Source of the DNA: CANMUM01 sp965263365
Lineage (GTDB): Bacteria > Pseudomonadota > Alphaproteobacteria > Rhodobacterales > Rhodobacteraceae
Reading direction: 5' to 3'
DNA length: 64,000 nucleotides
Assembly: GCA_965263365.1 (NCBI GenBank)
Contig: OZ253672.1
Coordinates: forward strand, 1,240,001-1,304,000
Part shown: positions 8,786 through 16,813 of the stretch, piece after piece
How the letters are laid out: every line of letters starts with the position of its first letter
How positions within the stretch are numbered: position 1 is the first letter of the stretch
The notes under the pieces: generated by a model
Seen by the model: the letters and a program-made list of their open reading frames with translations, nothing else
Told to the model about the DNA's origin: nothing
The model's database searches: none
Program-made: the position numbers and the translations under genes

Positions 8786-9244
8786 TCACCCCTCCGCCAA
8801 TTTTTTAGCTGCGGAATGCACCGCGGCACGAATACGCGGGTAAGTCCCGCACCTGCAAAGATTGCCCCCCATGACAACGTCAATTTCCTCATCACTTGGC
8901 TCAGAGTTCAAATCAAGAAGGCTCACAGCCTGCATAATCTGACCCGATTGACAATATCCACATTGCGCGACTTGATGCTCGATCCAAGCTTCTTGAACCG
9001 CATGAAGCGCTTCCGGATTTCCAATACCTTCGATTGTCGTCACTTCACCTTGCACATCGCCCACTTTCACCTGACATGAGCGAACAGCGAACCCGTCAAC
9101 ATGAACCGTACATGCCCCACACTGAGCAACACCGCAACCATATTTTGTTCCCGTCAACCCAAGCTCATCTCTCAAAACCCAAAGGAGCGGCATATCGTTT
9201 TCGACATCGACTTCCCTCGCCTCACCATTCACCGTAATTTTCAT
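8786..9244 (-). CDS. iorA: 2Fe-2S subunit, isoquinoline 1-oxidoreductase type (IorA)
   Basis: Small iron-sulfur subunit that carries electrons from the molybdenum centre of IorB. It contains the two cluster sites of this family: a plant-ferredoxin type set (Cys37, Cys42, Cys45, Cys57; GCGVAQCGACTVHVDG) and the second set (Cys95, Cys98, Cys130, Cys132; CGYCQSGQ and CRCGTYPRIR). Length 152, normal. First gene of the operon and separated from iorB by three bases. Upstream, on the same strand, are a TATAAT-like element (9277-9272) and the putative AraC operator at 9301-9336. Confidence 0.9.
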   Translation of the reverse strand: MKITVNGEAREVDVENDMPLLWVLRDELGLTGTKYGCGVAQCGACTVHVDGFAVRSCQVKVGDVQGEVTTIEGIGNPEALHAVQEAWIEHQVAQCGYCQSGQIMQAVSLLDLNSEPSDEEIDVVMGGNLCRCGTYPRIRAAVHSAAKKLAEG

Positions 9245-9300
9245 AAAACCCTCTCATTTGTTTTTCACATAATTATATACTTTGGCGCTACCAATTCTAC

Positions 9301-9336
9301 TGACAATTTACGCCATTATATTGACATTGCGCGCCA
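9301..9336 (+). promoter_or_regulatory. Putative AraC-type operator upstream of iorA: two 15-bp direct repeats
   Basis: TGACAATTTACGCCA at 9301-9315 is followed 21 bp later by TGACATTGCGCGCCA at 9322-9336, matching at 11 of 15 positions. The same 15-mer occurs exactly at 9968, upstream of the araC-type gene, again with a degenerate copy 21 bp further on. Tandem half-sites two helical turns apart are the usual layout for AraC-family regulators. The site lies 57-92 bases before the iorA ATG, next to where a -35 element would sit given the TATAAT-like box at 9277-9272. It also overlaps the last codons of the DUF4345 gene. Confidence 0.6.
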
Positions 9337-9772
9337 AGCGGACGCATCGGCTTGCAAAGCCTAAACTTAATTTTCGCTCACAAGCCTTTTTTATAAAAAA
9401 TATGAGTACCGGCGCGATGATGAGTTCAGAAACTAAACCCAAGCTGACCAATAACACCCCAACACCTGACGCAGGGAAACCAAGTTGTGCAATCGAAATT
9501 AAGCGTACCAAGCCGCCCATTGCCACAATCGCGAGCAAAAAAATCAATGCGCGTTTGTTCCGTGGATAATCGCGCGAAAAGAATATCAACTGCAAGCCAA
9601 TTCCAAACCAAAGTGCCGCAAAAAAACGAAATAGATTATCCAACATTGGATCCGCAGCAATCATGTTACCGCCCATAAAATTCACGCCCGCCACACCGTT
9701 GATTATATCAATCGCGCCTGCGAGAAGCGCGATCGCAGCCAAAAAATAAACAACATAAGTAACTTTTTTCAT
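9308..9772 (-). CDS. DUF4345-type integral membrane protein
   Basis: 154-residue membrane protein with four predicted hydrophobic segments and the pattern of the DUF4345 family (VYFLAAIALLAGAIDIINGVAGVNF...LDNLFRFFAALWFGIGLQLI). The function of the family is not known. It lies upstream of iorA on the same strand with a 63-base gap, and is divergent from the araC-type gene with which it shares a 273-base intergenic region. It may belong to the same regulon. The extreme C-terminus (SLGFASRCVRLARNVNIMA) overlaps the putative iorA operator, so that tail is probably little constrained. Confidence 0.72.
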   Translation of the reverse strand: MKKVTYVVYFLAAIALLAGAIDIINGVAGVNFMGGNMIAADPMLDNLFRFFAALWFGIGLQLIFFSRDYPRNKRALIFLLAIVAMGGLVRLISIAQLGFPASGVGVLLVSLGLVSELIIAPVLIFFIKKACERKLSLGFASRCVRLARNVNIMA

Positions 9773-9967
9773 AACCCGTCCCTAAAACTCAGATTTTATT
9801 TACCCATCGTTGAAAAGTTATTCAATTTTATAGCACCTGTCCGCGCCGTTAATTTACAAACAATCACCTTCTCTCAATCAAAGGATATCCTGATAATTTA
9901 CATGAACTCGCTTAAATTGCTTTACGATTCATAACAATTCAACTGCGGACCGCCCACAGAAAAATAA

Positions 9968-10003
9968 TGACAATTTACGCCAATGTTATTGCAATTCACG
10001 CAA
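9968..10003 (+). promoter_or_regulatory. Putative AraC-type operator upstream of the araC-family gene
   Basis: TGACAATTTACGCCA at 9968-9982 is an exact copy of the 15-mer at 9301-9315. A second, looser copy TTGCAATTCACGCAA lies at 9989-10003 (11 of 15 matches), also with a 21-bp period. It sits 43 bases before the regulator ATG (10046), with a TATATT-like -10 at about 10029, a position suited to autoregulation, and also within the divergent region shared with the DUF4345 gene. Weaker AATTTAC elements occur at 9851 and 9895. Confidence 0.6.
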
Positions 10004-10045
10004 AGCACCTTGTTTTTTTGAACGATTTATATTCATTAGCGCACT

Positions 10046-10987
10046 ATGGACTTTAACGCATTAAAACCTCTACTCATTCGTTTTTCAAACGAACTTGGAA
10101 TCTCCACACCAAAGCTCTTTGCAAACATAGGTGTTTCGGAACAAGGGTTTTATAATTCGCAAAACAACCAGATTGTGTTCGAATTCATAGATGCACTAGA
10201 ATGTGAGCTTTCCAATCAACCCCTCAATTTCAACAAATTTATCAACCTAAAGCGGGATGTAAAATCGCCCGCAATTCTGGCGTTTTTAGCATCAAAAGAC
10301 ATTCTTTCAGGCCTAGAACGTCTATCTCTACTTAAACCAATGGAACTGCCGGTTTCATTTGAGGTGGCACGCTATGAAAATTCCGTCGAGATAAAAATAA
10401 AGCTGCTCGGCACCGAGAGCGCCGGTCGGCTTTTTTACGCATTTGAAGTTTACTTTATACTAAATCTATTAAGGGAAGCGACGTCTCAAAATATTTTACC
10501 TGAGTATATCAAGCTCCCGAAATTTAGCCCGAATATTATCCGGCAAATCGAAGAAGTCACTGGCGTTAAGTTAGATTTTGACGATCGCCTTTGTATTGGT
10601 ATTTCGCTAAATGACGCAAATTTACCTATCATTTTTGATATTCATGATAACCAAAACTTCGAAGAAACATCACAAATTATAGATCAAGTGACCGAGCTCA
10701 TTGAGCTTCAATTGGCGTCTGGGCATGTGAGTTTAGAGCACATCTCAAAGCAATTGGCCATCAGCCCTAGATCTCTTCAACGCAGCATGAGCGATGCTGG
10801 CACAAATTTTCAGGAACTGTTAAACAAGACACGAATGCAAATCGCAAACGGCTATTTGCAAAAAACAACCTTCAGCATTCCAGAGATCGCTTATTTAGTT
10901 GGCTACAATGATCCAACTTCTTTTCACCGCGCATTTAAAAGATTTCATGACTTAACGCCGAGCCAAGCACGAAATCAGAGAATGTAG
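10046..10987 (+). CDS. AraC-family transcriptional regulator
   Basis: 313-residue regulator with an N-terminal ligand-sensing domain (about 1-210) and a C-terminal double helix-turn-helix (about 215-313). The second helix-turn-helix shows the family signature IPEIAYLVGYNDPTSFHRAFKRFHDLTPSQARNQ (quoted only in part elsewhere), the hallmark of AraC/XylS proteins. It stands next to the molybdenum hydroxylase operon, and identical repeats occur upstream of both this gene and iorA, so it probably controls iorAB in response to the enzyme's substrate and regulates itself. The effector is unknown. It converges on katG. Confidence 0.88.
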   Translation: MDFNALKPLLIRFSNELGISTPKLFANIGVSEQGFYNSQNNQIVFEFIDALECELSNQPLNFNKFINLKRDVKSPAILAFLASKDILSGLERLSLLKPMELPVSFEVARYENSVEIKIKLLGTESAGRLFYAFEVYFILNLLREATSQNILPEYIKLPKFSPNIIRQIEEVTGVKLDFDDRLCIGISLNDANLPIIFDIHDNQNFEETSQIIDQVTELIELQLASGHVSLEHISKQLAISPRSLQRSMSDAGTNFQELLNKTRMQIANGYLQKTTFSIPEIAYLVGYNDPTSFHRAFKRFHDLTPSQARNQRM

Positions 10988-11002
10988 ACATATTACAAAA
11001 AA

Positions 11003-11026
11003 ATTCGCAGCCCGAAAGCTGCGAAT
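11003..11026 (-). terminator. Intrinsic terminator of katG
   Basis: A perfect 9-bp stem, ATTCGCAGC (11003-11011) and GCTGCGAAT (11018-11026), closes a 6-base loop. Read on the minus strand the stem is followed by a run of T (complement of the A-tract at 10997-11003), the layout of a rho-independent terminator for katG. On the plus strand it lies 16 bases after the araC-type gene, so it may also slow transcription from that side. Confidence 0.8.
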
Positions 11027-11058
11027 AATATAAATTATCAATAATTTATACAAATTTA

Positions 11059-13206
11059 CTAAACAAAATTCGCATTCATAACTTTATTCCAAGCGGCGAT
11101 GAAATCTTGGATGAACTTCGCTTTATTATCGCTTTGTGCATAAACTTCAGCCAGCGCACGCAATTGAGAATTTGATCCAAAAATCAAGTCAACGCGACTT
11201 CCTGTCCATTTCGTTTCGCCCGTCGCACGATCTTTGGCTTCAAAGCTTTGTGCGGATTCATCAACCGGTCTCCACTCAAGACTCATATCCAAAATATTTG
11301 TGAAAAAGTCTTGCGATAACGTTCCGATATTCTCAGTGAAAACACCCTCCGCGCTATCACCCGCGTTTGCGCCTAAGACACGAAGTCCGCCAACGAGAGC
11401 TGCCATCTCAGGAGCACTGAGACCCAAAAGATGCGCCTTATCCAAAAGCATTTCTTCCGCAGGCGCCGCAAACTGTGTTTTAGCGTAATTGCGGAAGCCA
11501 TCGGCTTGAGGCTCCATTGGCTCAAAACTAGCAGCGTCAGTGTCCGCATCACTCGCGTCTCCACGCCCAGTCAACACAGCAACACTTTCGCCTGAAGCTT
11601 GTTCGATTGCCGCAGCACCTCCAATGACAATCAAATCTGCTATTGAAACATTTTGATTCTCGGACTGAATGCCTTCGAGGACTTTAAGAACTTTTTGCAA
11701 CGACTTTGGATCATTTGCATCCCAATCTTTTTGAGGCGCAAGACGAACGCGTGCGCCATTAGTTCCGCCCCGCTTATCAGACGCACGGAAAGTTGATGCA
11801 GAAGCCCAAGCCGCTTTCACAAGCTCAGAAACCGTCAATCCGCTATCCAAAATTTGCGCTTTCAAATTTTTGATCTCGCCAACACTCAGCACATTTCCTT
11901 CAGGTACAGGATCTTGCCAAATCAACTCTTCTTGCGGAACTTCTTCGCCCAAATAAAGTTTTTTGGGTCCCATATCTCTATGCGTCAACTTAAACCAAGC
12001 CCGCGCAAACGCATCAGCAAATTGATCAGGATTTTCATGGAAACGTTTCGAAATTTCGCCGTAAATCGGATCAAAGCGCATGGCCATATCTGCGGTCGTC
12101 ATCATCAACTTAACGGGTTTTCCGGCTCCGTCAACTTCGGGCGCATGATCACCGTCCTTAAGATCAACAGCTTGCCAAATATGTGCACCTGCAGGAGATT
12201 TGGTTAATTCCCATTCATAACCAAACAAAACGTCGAAATAGCCCATATCCCATTGCGTCGGGTTTGAAGTCCAAGGACCTTCAATTCCCGAGGTCGTCGT
12301 GTCGACGCCTTTCCCGCTTTTGTATTTATTGATCCATCCAAGGCCCATTTCTTCAATCGGAGCGGCTTCAGGATCCGGGCCAACGAGGCTGGGATCCCCT
12401 GCGCCGTGCGCTTTACCAAATGTATGTCCACCGGCCGTAAGAGCAACCGTTTCTTCATCGTTCATCGCCATTCGCGCAAAGGTTTCGCGAATATCGCGCC
12501 CAGACGCTACAGGGTCTGGATTTCCGTTTGGCCCCTCCGGATTCACATAAATCAGACCCATTTGAACGGCTGCCAGCGGATTTTCAAGTTCACGCTCACC
12601 GCTATAGCGCTTGTCGTCAAGCCAAGTGTCTTCTGCGCCCCAATAAATATCTTCCTCTGGTGCCCAGATGTCTTCACGACCACCGCCAAAACCAAAAGTC
12701 TTAAAGCCCATGCTCTCGAGTGCAACATTGCCGGTCAAAATCATAAGATCAGCCCAAGAAATCTTATTGCCGTATTTTTGCTTGATCGGCCAAAGAAGAC
12801 GACGCGCCTTATCAAGATTGCCATTATCTGGCCATGAATTTAGGGGTGCAAAACGTTGATTGCCTGTGGACGCACCGCCGCGACCATCTCCTGTTCGGTA
12901 AGTGCCCGCACTATGCCAAGCCATCCGAATGAAAAATGGTCCGTAATGTCCATAGTCAGCAGGCCACCAGTCTTGACTATCGGTCATCAACGCATGAAGA
13001 TCTTTTTTCAAAGCCTTGTAGTCAAGCGACTTGAAAGCCTCGGCATAGTCGAATCCATCATCCATTGGGTTTGATTGAGGCGCGTGCTGATGCAAAATCG
13101 AAAGATTCAGTTGATTTGGCCACCAGTCTTTGTTTGAACGCTTTTTGAAATTCGTAACGCCGCCATGTATGGGGCAACCTTGCATACTTCCACTATCTTT
13201 ATTCAT
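11059..13206 (-). CDS. katG: Catalase-peroxidase KatG
   Basis: Bifunctional heme enzyme that removes hydrogen peroxide as catalase and peroxidase. 715 residues, the usual two-domain length. Distal residues Arg94, Trp97 and His98 (RMAWHSAGTYR) and proximal His261 (GGHTFGKAHG) are present. So are the three residues of the Met-Tyr-Trp covalent adduct that gives catalase activity: Trp97, Tyr220 in GLIYVNPEGP and Met246. GAGGAAA precedes the ATG. It is divergent from oxyR across an 89-base region and ends at an intrinsic terminator, so OxyR-activated expression under peroxide stress is expected. Confidence 0.97.
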   Translation of the reverse strand: MNKDSGSMQGCPIHGGVTNFKKRSNKDWWPNQLNLSILHQHAPQSNPMDDGFDYAEAFKSLDYKALKKDLHALMTDSQDWWPADYGHYGPFFIRMAWHSAGTYRTGDGRGGASTGNQRFAPLNSWPDNGNLDKARRLLWPIKQKYGNKISWADLMILTGNVALESMGFKTFGFGGGREDIWAPEEDIYWGAEDTWLDDKRYSGERELENPLAAVQMGLIYVNPEGPNGNPDPVASGRDIRETFARMAMNDEETVALTAGGHTFGKAHGAGDPSLVGPDPEAAPIEEMGLGWINKYKSGKGVDTTTSGIEGPWTSNPTQWDMGYFDVLFGYEWELTKSPAGAHIWQAVDLKDGDHAPEVDGAGKPVKLMMTTADMAMRFDPIYGEISKRFHENPDQFADAFARAWFKLTHRDMGPKKLYLGEEVPQEELIWQDPVPEGNVLSVGEIKNLKAQILDSGLTVSELVKAAWASASTFRASDKRGGTNGARVRLAPQKDWDANDPKSLQKVLKVLEGIQSENQNVSIADLIVIGGAAAIEQASGESVAVLTGRGDASDADTDAASFEPMEPQADGFRNYAKTQFAAPAEEMLLDKAHLLGLSAPEMAALVGGLRVLGANAGDSAEGVFTENIGTLSQDFFTNILDMSLEWRPVDESAQSFEAKDRATGETKWTGSRVDLIFGSNSQLRALAEVYAQSDNKAKFIQDFIAAWNKVMNANFV

Positions 13207-13256
13207 TTTTTCCTCATCTAAAACATGACTCGACTATACCCAAAAAATGCCATAAG

Positions 13257-13274
13257 TAAAATTATATAATTTTA
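13257..13274. promoter_or_regulatory. Perfect 18-bp AT palindrome between katG and oxyR
   Basis: TAAAATTATATAATTTTA is a perfect inverted repeat in the 89-base divergent region between katG (start 13206) and oxyR (start 13296). ATAG/CTAT elements of the kind bound by OxyR are scattered nearby (CTAT at 13233 and 13278). The position fits a LysR-type binding region that activates katG and represses oxyR. Its low complexity means a chance palindrome is possible. Confidence 0.4.
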
Positions 13275-13295
13275 TAACTATCATAAATTTTTCTA

Positions 13296-14180
13296 ATGAA
13301 TATTACTGTTAAACAAATTCAATATTTTTTAGCGCTGGTGGAATTAAAACATTTCGGACAAGCCGCCGAATTATGCTCAATCACCCAACCCGCTTTGACA
13401 ATTCAAATTCAGCTGCTCGAAGGGCAATTAGGTAAAAAACTATTTGAAAAGTCTTATAAATCTATACATTTAACGCGCTTTGGTGAACAATTTCTACAGA
13501 AAGCACATAATATTATACGCGAACTCAACGACATTTATGCGCTAACCAAATCCGACACAAAAGTTCTTTCGGGCACCATGACTTTTGGTGCGATTCCAAC
13601 GATTGCACCTTATCTGCTGCCCAAATTGATTGAACGAATTTCACAAACTCAACCGAGCTTGGAAATTCATTTGCGCGAATCGATCACGGAAACCTTGTTA
13701 AAAGATCTCAAATACCATCGAATCGATGTGGCCATAATTGCGCTTCCTTTTGAGACTTCTGGCTTCGAAGTCGCCCCCCTTTTCGAAGAAAATTTTGTTT
13801 TGGCACGCGCGTGTTCAGATCAAACAAAATTCTCAAGTCATTTTGATCATCTAAAAGGTCAAACCTGGCTTATGTTAGAAGCCGGGCATTGCCTTCGTGA
13901 TCAGACAATTGATTTTTGCAAAACGCGTGGACTAGTTCCCAATCAAACCCATGAATGCACATCACTTTCAACGCTTGTTCAGATGGCGTCAATGAATATG
14001 GGTGTTACACTTATTCCAGAAATGGCCGCGGAAATTGAATCCCGACATACCGATATCACGATTGAGGAATTTTCCGAACCCTACCCCAAGCGAACAATTG
14101 CGATGGTATGGCGGCAATCAAACCCACTACAATCTCAACTCCACGACCTCGCAAAAGATTTAAGCAAATACTTGACATAA
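13296..14180 (+). CDS. oxyR: Hydrogen-peroxide sensing LysR regulator OxyR
   Basis: LysR-type activator with an N-terminal winged helix-turn-helix (residues 1-60; HFGQAAELCSITQPALTIQIQLLE) and a substrate-type sensing domain. The two redox cysteines of OxyR are conserved at the E. coli positions: Cys199 in GHCLRDQ and Cys208 in DFC, which form the peroxide-induced disulfide. Length 294 against 305 in E. coli. Divergent from katG, its classic target. Cys27, Cys173 and Cys220 are additional cysteines. Confidence 0.93.
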   Translation: MNITVKQIQYFLALVELKHFGQAAELCSITQPALTIQIQLLEGQLGKKLFEKSYKSIHLTRFGEQFLQKAHNIIRELNDIYALTKSDTKVLSGTMTFGAIPTIAPYLLPKLIERISQTQPSLEIHLRESITETLLKDLKYHRIDVAIIALPFETSGFEVAPLFEENFVLARACSDQTKFSSHFDHLKGQTWLMLEAGHCLRDQTIDFCKTRGLVPNQTHECTSLSTLVQMASMNMGVTLIPEMAAEIESRHTDITIEEFSEPYPKRTIAMVWRQSNPLQSQLHDLAKDLSKYLT

Positions 14181-14243
14181 AACTTGGAAAACGAATTGAC
14201 TTAGCCAATTTCGTCGTGCTCTTTAAAGAAAAAGGGAATGAAA

Positions 14244-15713
14244 ATGAAACCAAATGCGCAACCCGAAGGCTCCCATTTTATCAATGGGAAATATGTAGAA
14301 GACAAAGCAGGTACACCGATCGAAGTGAAATTCTCTGCAACAAATGAAGTCATTGCGACACTTCACGCTGCGACGCCCAAATTGATTGAAGATGCAATTT
14401 CGAGCGCGGTTGAGGCCCAAAAAGAATGGGCGGCACGCGCCCCTGTGGAGCGCGGGCGTGTTTTGCGTAAGGCTGCGGATATTATGCGCGATCGAAACCA
14501 AGAACTTTCTGAAATTGAGACATTGGACACTGGCAAACCCATTCAAGAAACGACCGTAGCAGACGCGACATCCGCGGCCGAATCTCTTGAGTTCTTCGGC
14601 GGGATCGCTGCAAATATTAATGGCGAACATTTCGATTTCGGCGGGGATTGGGGCTATACACGGCGTGAACCTCTCGGTGTTTGCTTGGGAATTGGGGCTT
14701 GGAACTATCCGACCCAAATTGCGGCATGGAAAGGCGCACCCGCTCTGGCTTGTGGAAATGCCATGATTTTTAAACCGTCTGAAACGACACCTTTAAGCGC
14801 ACTCAAAGTTGCTGAAATTTTACACGAAGCGGGCGCGCCCGCAGGCCTCTACAATGTTTTGCAGGGTTACGGCGATCTCGGCGCGAAGCTTGTTGAACAC
14901 CCTCAAATTGATAAGGTTTCTCTCACAGGCTCTGTGCCCACAGGGCAAAAAGTATATTCCGAAGCCGCAAAAACAATGAAGCATGTCACGATGGAACTGG
15001 GTGGAAAATCTCCTCTCATTATTTTTGATGATGCCGATATCGAGAACGCGATTACCGGCATTATGCTCGGCAATTTTTATTCAACCGGGCAAGTTTGCTC
15101 TAACGGTACGCGCGTTTTTGTGCATGAAAACATACATGACAAACTTGTGGAGCGATTGGTTACGCGTGTGAATGCCATAAAACTCGGCGACCCGAGAGAC
15201 CCGGAGACTCAAATGGGCCCAATGGTGTCTAGCGATCAGCGAGAAATCGTTATGAATTATATAAAAATTGGGCAAAACGAAGGCGCAAACTTAGCCTGCG
15301 GAGGCACAAAACCCGTTATCAACAGCTTGGAAAATGGGGCGTTTTTGACACCTGCAGTGTTCACAAATGTCACGGACAAAATGACCATTGCCCGAGAGGA
15401 GATTTTTGGGCCTGTTGCCAGCATTTTGAGTTTTAAAGACGAGAACGAAGTCATTGACCGAGCGAACGCGACTATTTTCGGCCTCTCTGCCGCCGTTTAT
15501 ACACAAGATATTTCGCGCGCCCATCGTGTTATTCAAAATATTAATGCGGGATCATGTTGGATAAATGCCTACAACCTAACCCCTGTAGAGGCCCCTTTTG
15601 GTGGCAATAAAATGTCGGGAGTTGGTCGCGAAAACGGTCGTGCGGCCATTGGGTACTACTCACAGCTCAAGACCGTTTATGTCGGAATGGAACCCATTGA
15701 TATCGGATATTAA
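14244..15713 (+). CDS. betB: Betaine aldehyde dehydrogenase
   Basis: NAD(P)-dependent aldehyde dehydrogenase superfamily enzyme, probably oxidising betaine aldehyde to glycine betaine. It has the active-site Glu in MELGGKSP and the catalytic Cys in STGQVCSNGTRVFV. The CSNGTRVFV context and overall sequence resemble BetB rather than generic aldehyde dehydrogenases. The ATG at 14244 has AGGGA at good spacing, whereas the ATG at 14238 directly abuts that site. It follows oxyR by 63 bases. No betA or betI lies in the window, so the choline pathway cannot be confirmed; other amino-aldehydes are possible substrates. Confidence 0.85.
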   Translation: MKPNAQPEGSHFINGKYVEDKAGTPIEVKFSATNEVIATLHAATPKLIEDAISSAVEAQKEWAARAPVERGRVLRKAADIMRDRNQELSEIETLDTGKPIQETTVADATSAAESLEFFGGIAANINGEHFDFGGDWGYTRREPLGVCLGIGAWNYPTQIAAWKGAPALACGNAMIFKPSETTPLSALKVAEILHEAGAPAGLYNVLQGYGDLGAKLVEHPQIDKVSLTGSVPTGQKVYSEAAKTMKHVTMELGGKSPLIIFDDADIENAITGIMLGNFYSTGQVCSNGTRVFVHENIHDKLVERLVTRVNAIKLGDPRDPETQMGPMVSSDQREIVMNYIKIGQNEGANLACGGTKPVINSLENGAFLTPAVFTNVTDKMTIAREEIFGPVASILSFKDENEVIDRANATIFGLSAAVYTQDISRAHRVIQNINAGSCWINAYNLTPVEAPFGGNKMSGVGRENGRAAIGYYSQLKTVYVGMEPIDIGY

Positions 15714-15847
15714 AGCAAATAACTCACTAAAGCCGATTGGTTTATTGACAAAAGATGAAACTGTCTTTTCTGAATTAAGCACCTCTGGCGCACTTAGGGT
15801 TTTCTTTTCCCAGTTGAAATCAGACGGCTTAGATCAAGAAATCGATA

Positions 15848-16813
15848 CTAAAGCGCGCTCCCGGAGCAAATATTGACGTGTGCGCCGACTTCATAAATGT
15901 CCTTGGCCGTCTTGATTTTAAGGCAGCGCTGATTTTCGACGACAACGCTCACCATAGAATGGTTGCCACGGTACGCAATATGAATAATGCGCCCCTCGAT
16001 GCCGTGATCAGCTTCAAGGCTCAAAGACTCGGGGCGAATAAAAATTTCCTCTTGTGCATTTCCAGTCAGTGCTTCAATAAAATGAGCGCCTTGAACGTGG
16101 TTAACTTCACCAAAAAGCTGAGCCACTTGAAGATGTTTAGGATGAAAATAGATATCACGAGGATTGCCCTGCTGGAGAATATGTCCATCATCGATGACCA
16201 CAATATGATCAGCGAGTTCTAGCGCTTCCTCTGCATCATGTGTCACGATCACAGTTGTTCGATCTTTGCGACGTAAAAATCTCAACATGTCATTCCGCAA
16301 ATCTCGACGAAATACGCTATCAATACTCGAAAATGGCTCATCCATCAAAAAAATGCGTGAATTCGCAGCCATTGCGCGCGCGAGCGATACACGCTGGCTC
16401 TCACCACCAGATATCTCATGGGGATATTTAGCTGCCAATCTCTCAATTCTCAGCTCCCTCATAATACTCTCAACTTGTGCCTTTTCTTCGGCGTTTTTAC
16501 ACCCAAATTCAATATTTTTACGCACTGTCATGTGCGGTAAAAGCGCATGATTTTGAAATACCAATCCGACCGACCGATCTTTGGGCGCCATCTGTTCATT
16601 GCGAGATGCCAAAACTTTATCGCCGAATTTAATTAAGCCCGAACTTGGCTTCAGAAACCCCGCGATTAATTTGAGCAAGGTTGACTTCCCGCTTCCCGAC
16701 GCGCCCACAATTGCCAATATTGAGCCAGCCTCAGCCCTGAAAGATATATTCGAAACGCCAATTTCTGAATTGTCATAAATGTAATCGACAGACTGCAATA
16801 CGAGACTAGTCAT
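15848..16813 (-). CDS. fbpC: Ferric iron ABC transporter ATPase (FbpC/AfuC type)
   Basis: ATPase of an iron(III) importer. Walker A GASGSGKST is at residues 37-45, signature SGGESQRVSLARAMA near 134, Walker B IFLMDEPFSSID, and the switch His in VIVTHDAEEAL. The C-terminal ~110 residues form the TOBE-like domain of the FbpC/CysA branch. It overlaps the permease gene by eight bases. 321 residues, slightly short of the usual 340-350. Last gene of fbpABC. Confidence 0.87.
   Translation of the reverse strand: MTSLVLQSVDYIYDNSEIGVSNISFRAEAGSILAIVGASGSGKSTLLKLIAGFLKPSSGLIKFGDKVLASRNEQMAPKDRSVGLVFQNHALLPHMTVRKNIEFGCKNAEEKAQVESIMRELRIERLAAKYPHEISGGESQRVSLARAMAANSRIFLMDEPFSSIDSVFRRDLRNDMLRFLRRKDRTTVIVTHDAEEALELADHIVVIDDGHILQQGNPRDIYFHPKHLQVAQLFGEVNHVQGAHFIEALTGNAQEEIFIRPESLSLEADHGIEGRIIHIAYRGNHSMVSVVVENQRCLKIKTAKDIYEVGAHVNICSGSAL

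Noticed and set aside
15598..15876. 92-codon plus-strand frame after betB
   Set aside because: It starts inside betB in another frame, has no ribosome-binding site and runs over the end of fbpC; no family resemblance.
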